Below, one piece after another: positions 24,983 to 35,764 of a stretch of 64,000 nt of DNA. Each line of letters starts with the position of its first letter. Within the stretch, counting starts at the first letter, position 1. This stretch comes from Oscarella lobularis (Eukaryota > Porifera > Homoscleromorpha > Homosclerophorida > Oscarellidae), in contig NC_089178.1 of assembly GCF_947507565.1 (NCBI RefSeq), positions 3,410,001 to 3,474,000 on the forward strand, read 5' to 3'. The notes under the pieces are model-generated. The model was not told the DNA's origin, made no database searches, and worked only from the letters and a program-made list of their open reading frames with translations. The position numbers and the translations under genes were made by a program.

Positions 24983-27900
24983 TCATTTCTGAACGAACTT
25001 GGGAAGCCCAAACGACAATTCACTTTTCGAGACAGCAGCAGTTTTCGAGTAAATGCAACCACGTGAGAACTGGCCACAGCTGTACGTGACAGTCAAATAC
25101 TTGTACGTGTTGACGCAAGGATTTCCCAAGATGGCATTGCTAACAGGAACGAAGCAACGACTCTTTCCATTACAGAGCCGTTTCAAAGTGGAAGTCACGT
25201 CCCGCTCACAATGAGTATTTCTCAGAAGTCTCTTTCGTGCCAGTTGAAAACTGCACGTTTCGCGATCTTGTCTGCCGTAGTCTGCCTTCTCAATGTTCAT
25301 CGCTTCGCCGTTGGGACAGGCGAGACGAGCTATGCTGTGCTCACACACGGTCACTTCTCGACAGTCATGCTCTACGAAAAAAAAAACCGTGACTATAACG
25401 CTTATCGTGTAGTAGGAGAAGTGACTTACCGGGTAAAGATTTTGCACCGAAATCAAGACGCTCACGACATTCATTCAAAGTCGGATCATACAGAAGATTT
25501 GGATTTGTCGTGATCGCTGACGGTCCGGGCAAGACGAGCTCGTAATAGCGAATACTTCGAAGCGACTTGATCAGAAAGGCAGACGACTCGCGAAACTGCA
25601 CGAACCCCAGCTCGCTCTGCACGACATTCAAACCGTCAATATGGGCACGGTTGAACGTCACATGGCAAAACAGGACGCGATTATACGAGACGTCGACGAG
25701 AGTCGACGTCTCGTAGGTAACATCGCTGTAGACCGAATGCTCGCTGACGACTCGAGTCGCCTTAAAATCGACGAAACGGCCGGCTGCTGTCGTCGTATCG
25801 TGTCGGCGAACGTCCGTTTCCGCGTCGCCCGTCGACGTTACGTTGACGAAACGAACTCCCAAGTAGAATCCGTTCGTCACGTTGCAGTTGACGGTCGTCG
25901 CGTCGACGACGGTAACGTTGTGCATGGCGTAATGAAGCGTCGTCACATTCGTAGCCGTGTAGTTTTTCACTTGGCAATCGTTCTCGGTCGAATTGATCAC
26001 CGTCACGTGGATTTCCGTATAATTAACGGCACTTTGATGAACGAAAATCGAATTGATGCGCGTCTGATTGACGTGGGTCACGTTGACGGCAGTCACGTTG
26101 CGCCACGTCGTTCCAATCAACGTCGCATTGATTGTCGTGTAGTTGAGAAACGTCACGTCGGTATACTTCGAATCGACCAACGTCATATTTTGAATGACGA
26201 CGTCGGCAAACATCGTCAGAGAGTGAGAAGCATTTTTTATCGTTACGTTCGACGCCGTCATTCTCACGTACTCGCCGTCGCAGACAGTCGCGTTTTCGAC
26301 GATAAACCCGTTTGCAACGAAATCGTGCGCAATCAAATTGACGACCGTCACGTTGCGAAAAACGAGATTATTCGCGACGACGTCGCGCAGTTCGAGTCGT
26401 TCGATCGTCGCATTGGCGAACGTCACGTCACGAAGCGTCGCGTTGGCGAAGGCGAGCGATTCGAAATGCGAATTGGCGAACGTTCCCGTTTCGACGAACG
26501 AAATCGTTCCCGATTTCGCCGTCACGCCGCAACTGTTCGCCACAACGCACGTATAAACGCCGGCGTCGAACGGACGAAAACCGGGAATCCAAAGTCCGCC
26601 GCCGGGCATGAGTCGAGCTCGTCGCGAATTCGTCGTCGTGTCGATCGAGACGCCGTCTTGAGACCAGGAAACAGAGTTTACTGACGACGACGAGAGACAG
26701 TACAAGTAGATCATTTGACCGCCGAACGCTTTCTGTTCGATGCTCGATATGTCGCCAATGACAAAGCGATTTTTTGTCAAGTGTTTTATTATGGTGACGG
26801 CGTCGATTGCGGCTGATATGCGAACGGCGTCGGAGCTTGGAATCGCGAGCGATCGGACGTCGTAAAGTCCGAAGAGTTCTACCGTCTTCGGTCGCGTCGC
26901 GACGGCGCCGTCGAACCACGAATTGATGCGATTTATGGCGTTGTGATAAGCGATGAGTGTCTTGGCTGTGAGCTCTGCCGTGACGTTGACGATGCCGACG
27001 ACGTCGAGAACGTTGACGGCGTTGATAACGGCGACGGATGACGGCGAAGAAAGGCGAGTGGCGTGCCATTTAACCAGTTGATTGATGTGTTTTACGTCGA
27101 GAATTTTTTGCAATTTCGGCTTCAGATTGATGATGATTGCCGCCGAGTCGATTTTGTACGCAAAGTCTTTCGGTGGAAAGACGATTTGAGGGAGAGGACA
27201 TGGTCGCGGAGTCACGCTGACGACGATCAAGTCGTGTCCGGCTCCTTGAGCACGGCAAGTGTAGAACCCGGAATCGGAGACGAGAGCGTTGGCGATAATA
27301 AGACGGTCGCCCCTTCCTTGAATAATGACGCGTGCACTGGGAATCAATGGAGCGCCGTTCTTGAACCAGTCGATTCGCTGGAAGTCGCCGTCTAAGACTT
27401 CGCAGCGAAGAAAAAACGTCGACCCTTCGACGATTGGTAGTGGAGGCACAGGAACAAGTTTGATCGCAACTTCTACAAAAAGAAAAAAGAAGACATTTAT
27501 TTGAGTCGATTAGATAATGTCAATGAAAACGTACTCGAACAAGGTCCACGTTCTCGAATTGATATATGAATCTTGCTGAGGCACGATTGCCTGTGTAAGT
27601 GACAGTGGGACGGATACGTTTTTCCGTCTGACCCGCAGACAGACTCGGTGTTGGGGCGTTGATCGCAATCGTTTTGACACGTGCACTGGACGTCGCCGTT
27701 CGTTGCGACGGCAGACGATCCGTCGTCGCTGTCGTCGTCGCCGCTTACTTGACAAACGCGAACTGGACGGCATTTTCGCTTTGAACATTTCGACAACGAA
27801 TCTAAGTCAAGAAGTAGTCGTCACAACAATTGTGGGCTTCAGAAATGTAATTAGAGCGGCGGCAAAGAACACACCCCAACGTCCAAGCATTCGTTTTTAG

Positions 27901-28303
27901 ATAGGAGGAAGAAATGTGAGCCCTGACTTACGTTCGAGCTGCAGACACATCGGTTTTCCGCGAAGAGACAGTTCGCACACTTGACCCGAGTCGTAGCAAA
28001 GACCGTCGCATGGATCTTTAAAAAAAGACAATTCAAATGTTTAAAATTGACGTAAGATTCGCGAGTTAATGATTTTAAATTTTCCCTCGTAGGGAAAATC
28101 CCTTACGTATTGGAGAAAGACGTTCACTCGGCCTTTTCAAGATGTTGAGACTCTGGAATAAAAAAGAGAACAATTGACAATAGTCTGAAGTATGCGCGAT
28201 GTGGGCGGCGGATTGACGCGCGGCGGCAACTGAAGCAACTCACAGAGAAAGCAGCGGTCCAACCGACCAGCGAGCAGACCGTCAGCAAGATTCCAGCTTG
28301 CAT
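24983..28303 (-). CDS. Secreted Kazal-Ig-pentapeptide-repeat-SUEL lectin protein
   Basis: The start at 28301-28303 gives the signal peptide MQAGILLTVCSLVGWTAAFS. Next are a Cys module (DPCDGLCYDSGQVCELSLRG, about 27930-28020) and a Kazal domain (CTCQNDCDQRP, VCGSDGKTYPSHCHLHRQSC, 27540-27680). One 2-kb exon (25430-27470) then carries an Ig domain (FFLRCEV...VSDSGFYTCRAQG), an unassigned helical region with INAVNVLDVVGIVNVT, a second Ig domain (IYLYCLSS...FDAGVYTCVVANSCG), and 43 consecutive five-residue repeats (25836-26480) of the form x-x-N-x-T. The last exon is a SUEL/rhamnose-type lectin domain (CREVTVCEHSIARLACPNGE; LCNGKSRCFVPVSNAILGNP; YKYLTVTYSC), stop 24983-24985. It is probably an extracellular matrix or secreted adhesion protein, with no transmembrane segment seen. 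Domain calls are firm; function is unknown. Confidence 0.85.
25836..26480 (-). repeat. 43 tandem pentapeptide repeats rich in N-glycosylation sequons
   Basis: 645 bases divide exactly into 43 blocks of 15 bases with no frame slip, from FANSH to FVNVT. Typical blocks are FANAT, LRDVT, FRNVT, WRNVT, AVNVT, VKNYT. Asn or Asp occupies position 3 in about 33 blocks. In 18 blocks Asn3 is followed by Thr or Ser at position 5, forming a glycosylation sequon. The pattern [A/V/R]-N/D-[hydrophobic]-T-x fits the pentapeptide-repeat family, which folds into a four-sided beta helix. Confidence 0.85.
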
Positions 28304-29014
28304 GATGTTACTGAAACAACAAACAAAGAGGATTGTGAGAAAGACTAGTGAGAACAACAAGGCTTGTACAGAAAAGAGGGCGTAGAAGGGGAGGAAAGCG
28401 TGGGCTTGCAACGAGCGTCATGCACAAGCAAAGCGTGATCGTGTACGGTAGAAACAAAACGAACAAGTCGCGATAGTTCCATGCACGAAAAGGTGCACGT
28501 ACCTGTTTGGTCGTCGTGAATATTCAGAGAGACAGATCGGAGAGTATCAGAGATCTTTGCCAACCAGCAGCTAAATCTCCAATGCAAATTTCTTGTCGCA
28601 CCACCTCATATAAAGATCGCCCGACGCAAGGTGAGAGGTCACAGGGCCGCGGGGGACACAGGCCGGTTCAATCCGATGATTGGTCGGCGGCCATCTGATG
28701 GAAAATAAACACGTGTATACCGCATGAAAAGCTCTAAACGTAGAGTTCAATCACGGGGGCAGTGTCGACGAGAGTGATGTGATCGAACGATAAAAGAGCG
28801 ACCTTTCTCCTTCGCCACTGTGACCGCTCGCTAGACGCCGGCGGGAAAATGTAACAGGAACACACATGCGAGCGCTATCGTCTCGCGATCGTCGCGGGGC
28901 GCATCCTACTCTATCGCGTGCACAACATGCGCTACTAACGTCAATGGAAACGAGTCGCACGAGTGCGACAATTCTCCCAAAACCGACCCTAGCTGACACA
29001 GGCGAACACTAGCT
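28304..29014. other. Intergenic, upstream of the large Kazal gene and 3' of DARS2
   Basis: About 710 bases with no supportable gene. It includes a CCAAT box on the minus strand (gattgg near 28677) and GC-rich sequence (28640-28670), which may be part of the Kazal gene promoter. A short piece near 28670 resembles a tRNA T-loop but has no matching stem. Confidence 0.5.
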
Positions 29015-31824
29015 CTACAAAGTCGACGGCGATTTCGTCAGCAAATCGCGACCGTTAAACGATTTAGGAAAGGCAACGACGTCGCGTAGACTCGCCGCTT
29101 CGACAATAACAGCCATCAATCGATCAAAACCTTTAGAGAGAGAGAGAGAGAGAGACGAAACATGATTGAAAAGCCGATCGAAACCGGTCTTCAGACCTAG
29201 CGCTATTCCGCCGTGAGGTGGACAACCGGACCGCAGGGACCGCAACAAATGGTCAAACTGCGTCGCATCTACCTGTAACCCGTCGATTGCGGCCTTGTCT
29301 AATGACTGAATGCGTTCGTCACGTACCTTGAGTACGTCACGCAGAATCTTCTCTTGCTGATCGGCGTCGTGAATGCGGATCGATCCGCCGCCCACTTCCA
29401 CGCCGTTCACCACCAAATCGATGTGCTGACCACGAATCTGATAAGATAATAATATAATCGCGGGGCCCCGTCGTCGCGCCGCCGTCGCCGCCGCCGCGTT
29501 TCGCTTACTTTGAGCGGATCGTAGTCGAGAAGAGCCTCGTCCGACGAATGCGGTGCCGTGAATGGATGGTGAGTCGACTTGACACCTATGGGATCGACGA
29601 AGAATTTAAGGGGACACGTATACAAACGACAGCGCCATGTGATCACGGATTCCCAACGTGCATCTGCCTACACCAACTGACCTCCCTCGTCGTCGATTGA
29701 GAACAATGGAAAGTTGACCACCCACAAGAATTCGTATTTCCGTTTGCCGGCGTCAGAAGTCGTCAATTCGTTGTCGACTACCAGAGAGACACGTCTTTAT
29801 GGAGTCTAGGCGTGTCAAAATCAAAATGTATACCGTTTTTCGTTAGGGAGAGTCGATTTCCTATTAGACTACGTATCCTGCCTAACAGTCTCGACTATTC
29901 GGAACACAGGGAGGGGGGTCATGGGTCAGTCCATCGTACCGCTGATGCTCAGACCTACCACTTTGTCCCGGGGGCCCGAAGCGAGTAGACCAAACGTAGT
30001 ATTACTCATAGAACACTCTGTATCGCCAATGCGTATAGTAAGAGAGTCCTGAATCGCCGTTGGATTAGTTCTAAGGGCTTTAATACGTGCTGCTGCGTAC
30101 CTGGCTTTTATTCCACTTCATTGTACCTATCGTCACGTTAGTCTCTTCGGCTGCTTTCTCAACTAATTTTTCCAATTCTGTAATTAAGGCTATTTATTCT
30201 ATTTAGTTTGTTTGAAATTTTTTTCTCTGCCCACCTTCACGTGATAGGAATGCGGAAAGATTTCCTCTAATACCTCGCACTGCCAAATCGCTGTCTTCCC
30301 AGTTCGAAACGTCAGCTATCTTTAGTTTAGAACAATGTCATTCGTCATAAAAATCCCTTTTGCAAAATCACCTCAAATCCGAATCTCAAATCGGGTTTAT
30401 CGGTACCGTACTAAGAAAAAAAGACTGCTCACTGGTAATTTTTTTGATGCAATGACAAACAGAATTTGTGGCTTCTTCATATGACATTTGTTGAAAAGGC
30501 AATTGAAGCGGTTCCTCTTCCTTCAGCACTGTCCTCCAAATGTGCGCCAGAATCTCTTCCACGAGATTCATAATACCTCCCATGTCAACAAACGATAATT
30601 CCAAGTCCAACTTCAATTAAAAAATATCGATGCAGGCCACCACTTATCATCAGACAAATACCTGAGTGAATTCCGGTTGTCGATCTGCCCTTAAATCTTC
30701 GTCTCTATAGCAACGAGCAAACTGAAAATAGCGATCTATGCCACCGGCCATTAGCATTTGTTTAAACTAAATAATATATATTCCCTTTAGTAGGGGGGTA
30801 GAAAGAAAAGGGAGAAGGAGCTCGTGCCTGTTGGGGACTCTGCGCTAGAGCGTAGAATTTCTCAGGGTCTCGTGTTGGCACGAGAAATTCTCTAGCTCCC
30901 TCTGACGTTCTCCTAAATAACGTTGGCGTTTCAACTTCAACAAAACCTGCAGATGAAGATGAAATCAAAAGAGATATTGATGTTGAAAGAGAGTCACCGT
31001 GCAATGACGTCAAGAAGTGACGTATCGCTGACGAGACTTTGGAACGAAGTCGCAAATTACGCTGCATCTCTTCACGACGCAAGTCGAGATACCTGTGCTG
31101 CAGTCTCAAGTCCTCATGAACCTGCAAGATGAATAGAGAAAGATCCAAAAAAAGCCAAAATGTACCGGAAACGATTCGTCTGTAGAGGAGAGTTGAAAAG
31201 GCAAGGCAATGGATGATTCGTTGACAAAATCAACGGATTCAACCTGAACTTCTATCTCTCCAGTAGACAATGCCTTGTCAATGAAAATAAGTCTATGAGC
31301 CGTTATCACAAAGAAATTCAACTACGTGCATCTCACTTTGTTCACCATGGAATCCGGTCGCTTTGCTACAAATCCTTTGATGGAAATGACAGATTCGGGT
31401 GGAAGAGACGCTAAGCTCTCTGATACTTCGTTGTCAGACTAAAAAATAATGATGAATATTCTAGAATACGTGTCTAGTGTTTCTACCTGATCATTGACTA
31501 CTAGCTGTGTGATTCCGTACGAATCTCTTAGGGGAATGAATAGGGGGCCTTTTTTGCCGAGTTTTCTAGATGAAGTGAATTCAGAGCTCGTTTTACTTGT
31601 CTGCTTTTGTGTACCTGATGCGCGGAACCCAGCCGCATAGCGTGACGCGTTTTCCGACGTCTCCTGCTCTCAATTCACCGCACGAATGCGAACGAAGCGC
31701 GAACGAGTTCACAGAAGATGAAAGCGTTCCTAAACAAATCAATGAAAAAGACGCAGCAGTAGGAATTCTACTCACTGGACAGTTGTCGGCATAAGTCGAA
31801 GCCAGCCTTACGAAAGCAAGCCAT
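29015..31824 (-). CDS. DARS2: Aspartyl-tRNA synthetase, bacterial/mitochondrial type
   Basis: DARS2 charges mitochondrial tRNA-Asp. The start at 31822-31824 gives [16 protein letters not shown], a basic presequence without acidic residues except one Asp. The anticodon-binding part follows ([20 protein letters not shown]). Then come [35 protein letters not shown], the class II motif 2 region ([22 protein letters not shown]), the bacterial-type GAD insertion ([30 protein letters not shown]), [44 protein letters not shown] and motif 3 [14 protein letters not shown], split by an intron rich in CT repeats. It ends [13 protein letters not shown], stop 29015-29017. The insertion domain separates it from the cytosolic enzyme. 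Its 5' end is duplicated at 36344-36717. Confidence 0.94.
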
Positions 31825-31857
31825 CGCACATACGCGCGTTAGACCACGTGAGACGTC
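31825..31857. promoter_or_regulatory. Bidirectional promoter interval DARS2 / GTF2B copy A
   Basis: Only 33 bases separate the divergent start codons. They contain an E-box CACGTG followed by GACGTCA, a CRE-like half site that runs into the GTF2B ATG. The same motif pair is kept in copy B at 36718-36750. Confidence 0.65.
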
Positions 31858-33300
31858 ATGCAGAAAAGGTATAGGAAAAATTCTCCGTCTTCCCTGCCCC
31901 TTTCCAAGCGCTTTCTCGCAAGAAACGCACACTCAATCGAAGTTCTCGAATGCCCCAATCATCCCGAAGTGGAATTAATCGAAGAATACCACGCGGGAGA
32001 CATGATTTGCTCCCAATGCGGTCTCATCGTCGGCGACAGGTCAATTTTTCCCAATTTCCAGTCCCACGATCCCAAATCGCGTTCGATATCGCACGCAGAG
32101 TCATCAACGTCGCATCGGAGTGGCGAACGTTTAGCAACGACAAATCGACGAAGGATAATTCTCGCGTTGGATCGTCGGAGGTTTGTACGATGATCTAACG
32201 CGCGCCTGCCACTGTAGCACTCTTCCGTACGTCGTAGAATCCTCTGCTACACAAGGACGAATTGTCGACGGGGATTGCGATCGCTCCGCGCGCCGCCGTC
32301 GACGGCGAAATGGGCTATCTCAATAAAATGAATAGGAGTTCTGTATGGAAATGCTTTTGTTTAATTTACGTGTTTTTTTCTTGAAATACGGGGTCCCCGA
32401 TTTGTGACGTCAGATGGGCGGGCAAGATCGAAGTCTAATTCGCGGATTTAAAGAAATTTCGACGATGGCAGATAGAATAAGTTTACCTCGTACAATTGTG
32501 GTGAGTCTACTATGACTCCCCGTATCTTATATCCTTCTTCTCTATAGGATCGCACCAATGTTCTATTCAAGCAAGTCGATGCAGAGAAGCATTTGAAGGG
32601 ACGTAGCAGTGATGCCATAGCGGCTGCTTGTTTGTACATAGCCTGTCGACAGGAGGGCGTTCCGAGGACATTCAAAGGTAATCTTAATTAATTAATTAAT
32701 TATTGATTGATTAATTACCGTGTGTTGCTGGGGGACAGAAATCTGCGCCGTGTCGAAAGTTTCCAAGAAGGAAATTGGGCGTTGTTTCAAGTTAATTTTG
32801 CGCGCTCTCGAGACGTCTGTAGATCTAGTTCAGACGTCAGATTTCATGGTTATTATTATTTATTACCTTTGATTCTATTAATCCTTGATTCTATTCTAGT
32901 CGCGATTTTGTGCTAATTTGGGCCTTTCGTCGGATATCCAACGAGCAGCCAATCACATAGCACGTAAAGCCGTGGAACTGGAAATCTGCCCAGGGTAATC
33001 ATTTCTTAGTGGCGGCGACAGAAAAGGTTAGCCTCTATTTCTTAGACGAGTCTACACGTCAGTGGCAGCTGCAGCTATTTACATGGCATCACAGGCGTCC
33101 ACAATGAAAAAATTTCAGAAAGGTTGACAGAAAAATAGACGTTGTTTAGATTAATTCGGTTTCTAGAAGTGGGATCCGTTGTTGGTGTTGCTGAGACTAC
33201 AATTCGAGCTATTTATAGACTTATTTATCCGGAAAGAGCCAAGCTGTTTCCGGAAAACTTCAAGTTTGCCGTTCCACTAGAAAAACTTCCTTCCGTCTGA
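31858..33300 (+). CDS. GTF2B: Transcription initiation factor IIB, copy A
   Basis: TFIIB bridges TBP and RNA polymerase II and helps choose the start site. From ATG 31858: basic N-terminus, zinc ribbon (CPNHPE...[15 protein letters not shown]), then the B-reader exon ([20 protein letters not shown]), linker ([13 protein letters not shown]), and both cyclin folds: [105 protein letters not shown], ending LEKLPSV with stop 33298-33300. Introns are 50-70 bases and all splice sites are usable. Relative to the near-universal VIDVGSEWR of TFIIB, this copy reads VINVASEWR, while copy B keeps DVGSEWR. It looks intact and probably expressed. Confidence 0.93.
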
Positions 33301-33354
33301 ATATTTTTTGTCTAAGGAGAGTTTTACTACGTAGTAGTAGTAGTAATGGAGATC

Positions 33355-35607
33355 TCAGTTTGGTTGATGATTGTTTAGTCTCTCACTATATTTATCCAAT
33401 ATGATTTTTTTGCACATGGCAACACAGTCGTCGCGCTGTTCGCTATCGGCGACGACGTTCTTGACAATAAACAGGCCTTCTTCGTTGTTTTCGCGCAGGC
33501 ATTTGACGTAGTGATCAAGAAAGCTGCTGCAGCACAAACTAGCCATCATCCACAGCGCAAAATAGCGCACGACGCTCGTGTGCTCGCACGTCATCATATC
33601 GAGCAAAGGACGAATAGACGTGTAGCCAATATCTCGCGATTTTTGAGGATTGACGTCGATTCTGTCGAGCGTCGAGCTTAGGAGCTCGCAGACGGCGATA
33701 CGAGACGGCAACTCGGGGTGCAACCATAGAGCGGAGTCGTCATCGGAGAGGAGAACAGCCATGAAATGACAGACGGAAAGTGCGAGCACGTCGCCGGGCA
33801 TCGTCTCTTCGAGACACGACAGGACGACTTTGACGCAACGAGGATTTTTCATGACGGCAATTCTGCCTCGACGACATTCGATGACGTTGCTGAGAAAACA
33901 AACGGCACCCCACGACACTTGGGAGTTGAATCGATGAATGGAATTGGTTGCGCATTCAAAAAGATCGACGTTTGTATAGAGGTCCATTACTTTGTCGCCG
34001 CTCATTGCGATGCCGTCCGTGACGTCAGCGAGTATTTCCGTCAATAGAATAGCTTTGTCTTCGCATAACGAGGGCTTTGGATTAGCGTTCAATTTCGCCA
34101 GATGATCAATTGAAACGAGCGCCGCTTCGAACTCGAAACCAATCAAAAGACGAACGTCGACCGTGTTCCACGAGACGAGATGACGAAGGCAATAGAGAAC
34201 GTCATAATTCGGCGGCGACGGCGACAATCGTAAAATGCCGACAAGACAGAGACTCACTCGACGCGTCCACTTTAAACACGTACGCACGCTGGGCAAGGCG
34301 ATTTTGAGAAAAGCGATGAATCCGTCCTTCCATGACGGCAACCGCGAGTAGTGAACAATGGTAAAGTCTAGACAACGTTCCACAAGCGCAACGTGCTCCG
34401 AGTCGTCGCCGAACAGATGGAGGTAACACAGAACGACGCTGTGAACAATGTTGCACAGGGTCGTGTCGTTTTGCCAAAAGTACATTGATGATAGTGCGAG
34501 GTCGCCGTATCTTGCCCAGAAAGTCTTGCTTGGATTGTCGTAAAAGTTTTCCAAATGGTCCCTGCTAAATATTGTGTTCAGATGATTTGGCCGCTTCAAG
34601 TATCGACGTTGAAGCGTCTTTTCATTGGGATCGTCTCGTTTCAGCGTCGCTACAAAGAGCTGAGGAGCTAGCCTTTGAATAGCTGATAAGAAAGCGGCAT
34701 CAACGTCGGGACAGTCAATTGCAACTAAAGATTCCAACTGATGACGTAGAGGAAATTGAGAAATGATTTCAAGAAGATCCGAGCATGGAATTTTGCAATG
34801 TGAAATGTCTAAGTCTCGAAGGGAAGAAACGGTGTTCAGCGCCAGCGACACGACATCTTCAGCGCGAATATCGGGACAATTCAACGAAGACATGTCCAAA
34901 TGCGTCAGATTTTTTAAATCGCCGAGAGCCCCACGCAGAGCGTCGACACTCGCCACTTTCGTAGTGAGCCCGTGCACGCCGAGAGATCGAAGGTGGGGAA
35001 GTCGAGCGGCGCAAGTCAAGGCGACATCAAAGCGTATAGATGTCCTCGACACGTCGAGATATTCGAGACTGGAGCGGATGCCGATGCAGGCTTTTTCCAG
35101 CGCCGAAGCGTCGATATCGGTTCCGCACAGATCGAGATCCTTGAGTTTGGTGAAAGCGTCGAGTTGATCGAAGCCCAAATCGCCGGTGATTTCGCAGAGT
35201 TTCAGCGTGACGAGCGTGTGCGATGACGGCAGCAGAAGATCGACGATTCTATGCTGATTTAGTTGTCGGCAAAAGGCGAGATTGACGTCGACCAGGTGGG
35301 AACTGTTCGTTGCCAAAAGGAGCCCGTTTCGATCGAGACGACTTCCTGCGAGTTGGAGGCGGCGAAGACCGGCTGGACACGTCGACGGATGGAGGAGAGA
35401 TGCGATTGTCGCTTCGTCTGCAAGAAAAAGATCGTTGAGCTTTACGAGAAGCTTTTCGATGACGACGATCGGTAGAGTGAAGGGCGTTCGAAGAAAGGGG
35501 GCCCCGTCGTGAGACTTGGACGTGAACCTGTCGATGTTTCGACAAACGTAGTCGACGCATATTTGAGAGAGTTCGCTCGGCTGCTCCGAGTTAGCAGACC
35601 GAAACAT
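33355..35607 (-). CDS. ZYG11/ZER1-family leucine-rich repeat protein, copy A
   Basis: An intronless gene of 750 residues. The N-terminus LSQICVDYVCRNIDRF fits the elongin C-binding VHL/BC box of ZYG11 and ZER1 proteins, the CUL2 ubiquitin-ligase receptors that recognise N-terminal Gly degrons. Leucine-rich repeats follow (LRRLQLAGSRLDRNGLLLAT, LKDLDLCGTDIDASALEKA, LEYLDVSRTSIRFDVALTCA, LTHLDMSSLNCPDIRAEDV). The second half is helical Arm-like, including IRPLLDMMTCEHTSVVRYFA and LWMMASLCCSSFLDHYV, which parallels the ZYG11 C-terminal end. The start at 35605-35607 gives MFRSANSEQ, two residues longer than copy B. Whether it is an ortholog of ZYG11B or ZER1 or a sponge-specific member cannot be told by eye. 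It converges with GTF2B with 54 bases between stops. Confidence 0.8.
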   Translation of the reverse strand: MFRSANSEQPSELSQICVDYVCRNIDRFTSKSHDGAPFLRTPFTLPIVVIEKLLVKLNDLFLADEATIASLLHPSTCPAGLRRLQLAGSRLDRNGLLLATNSSHLVDVNLAFCRQLNQHRIVDLLLPSSHTLVTLKLCEITGDLGFDQLDAFTKLKDLDLCGTDIDASALEKACIGIRSSLEYLDVSRTSIRFDVALTCAARLPHLRSLGVHGLTTKVASVDALRGALGDLKNLTHLDMSSLNCPDIRAEDVVSLALNTVSSLRDLDISHCKIPCSDLLEIISQFPLRHQLESLVAIDCPDVDAAFLSAIQRLAPQLFVATLKRDDPNEKTLQRRYLKRPNHLNTIFSRDHLENFYDNPSKTFWARYGDLALSSMYFWQNDTTLCNIVHSVVLCYLHLFGDDSEHVALVERCLDFTIVHYSRLPSWKDGFIAFLKIALPSVRTCLKWTRRVSLCLVGILRLSPSPPNYDVLYCLRHLVSWNTVDVRLLIGFEFEAALVSIDHLAKLNANPKPSLCEDKAILLTEILADVTDGIAMSGDKVMDLYTNVDLFECATNSIHRFNSQVSWGAVCFLSNVIECRRGRIAVMKNPRCVKVVLSCLEETMPGDVLALSVCHFMAVLLSDDDSALWLHPELPSRIAVCELLSSTLDRIDVNPQKSRDIGYTSIRPLLDMMTCEHTSVVRYFALWMMASLCCSSFLDHYVKCLRENNEEGLFIVKNVVADSEQRDDCVAMCKKIILDKYSERLNNHQPN

Positions 35608-35642
35608 GTCTCTGGGAATGGACCCGGACTACAGTAATCAAT

Positions 35643-35693
35643 ATAAAATTTCTGATCGAGAATGAATACGTACACATAAAATTTCTGATCGAG
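35643..35693. repeat. Short tandem duplication upstream of ZYG11-like copy A
   Basis: The 18-mer ataaaatttctgatcgag occurs at 35643-35660 and again at 35676-35693. Copy B has only one diverged version (about 40563-40582). It lies in the 157-base gap between the ZYG11-like start codon and the stop of the 3CxxC gene. Confidence 0.8.
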
Positions 35694-35764
35694 CATTAGA
35701 AGCAACTCGTAGTCGCTGACCTCTAAACTAATCCGCACAAACAAAAGCATACTGAGTCTGTTTT

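Noticed and set aside
25641-26684. Long (347-codon) open frame on the plus strand, rich in Arg/His/Asp/Val
   Set aside because: It lies exactly antisense to the pentapeptide-repeat exon. Its composition (RHVDxRRVDD) is the mirror of the repeated codons, and it has no homology or splice context.
28600-28690. tRNA-like piece (ggttcaatcc) near 28668
   Set aside because: The flanking bases do not form a T stem, and no acceptor stem or anticodon arm can be drawn.
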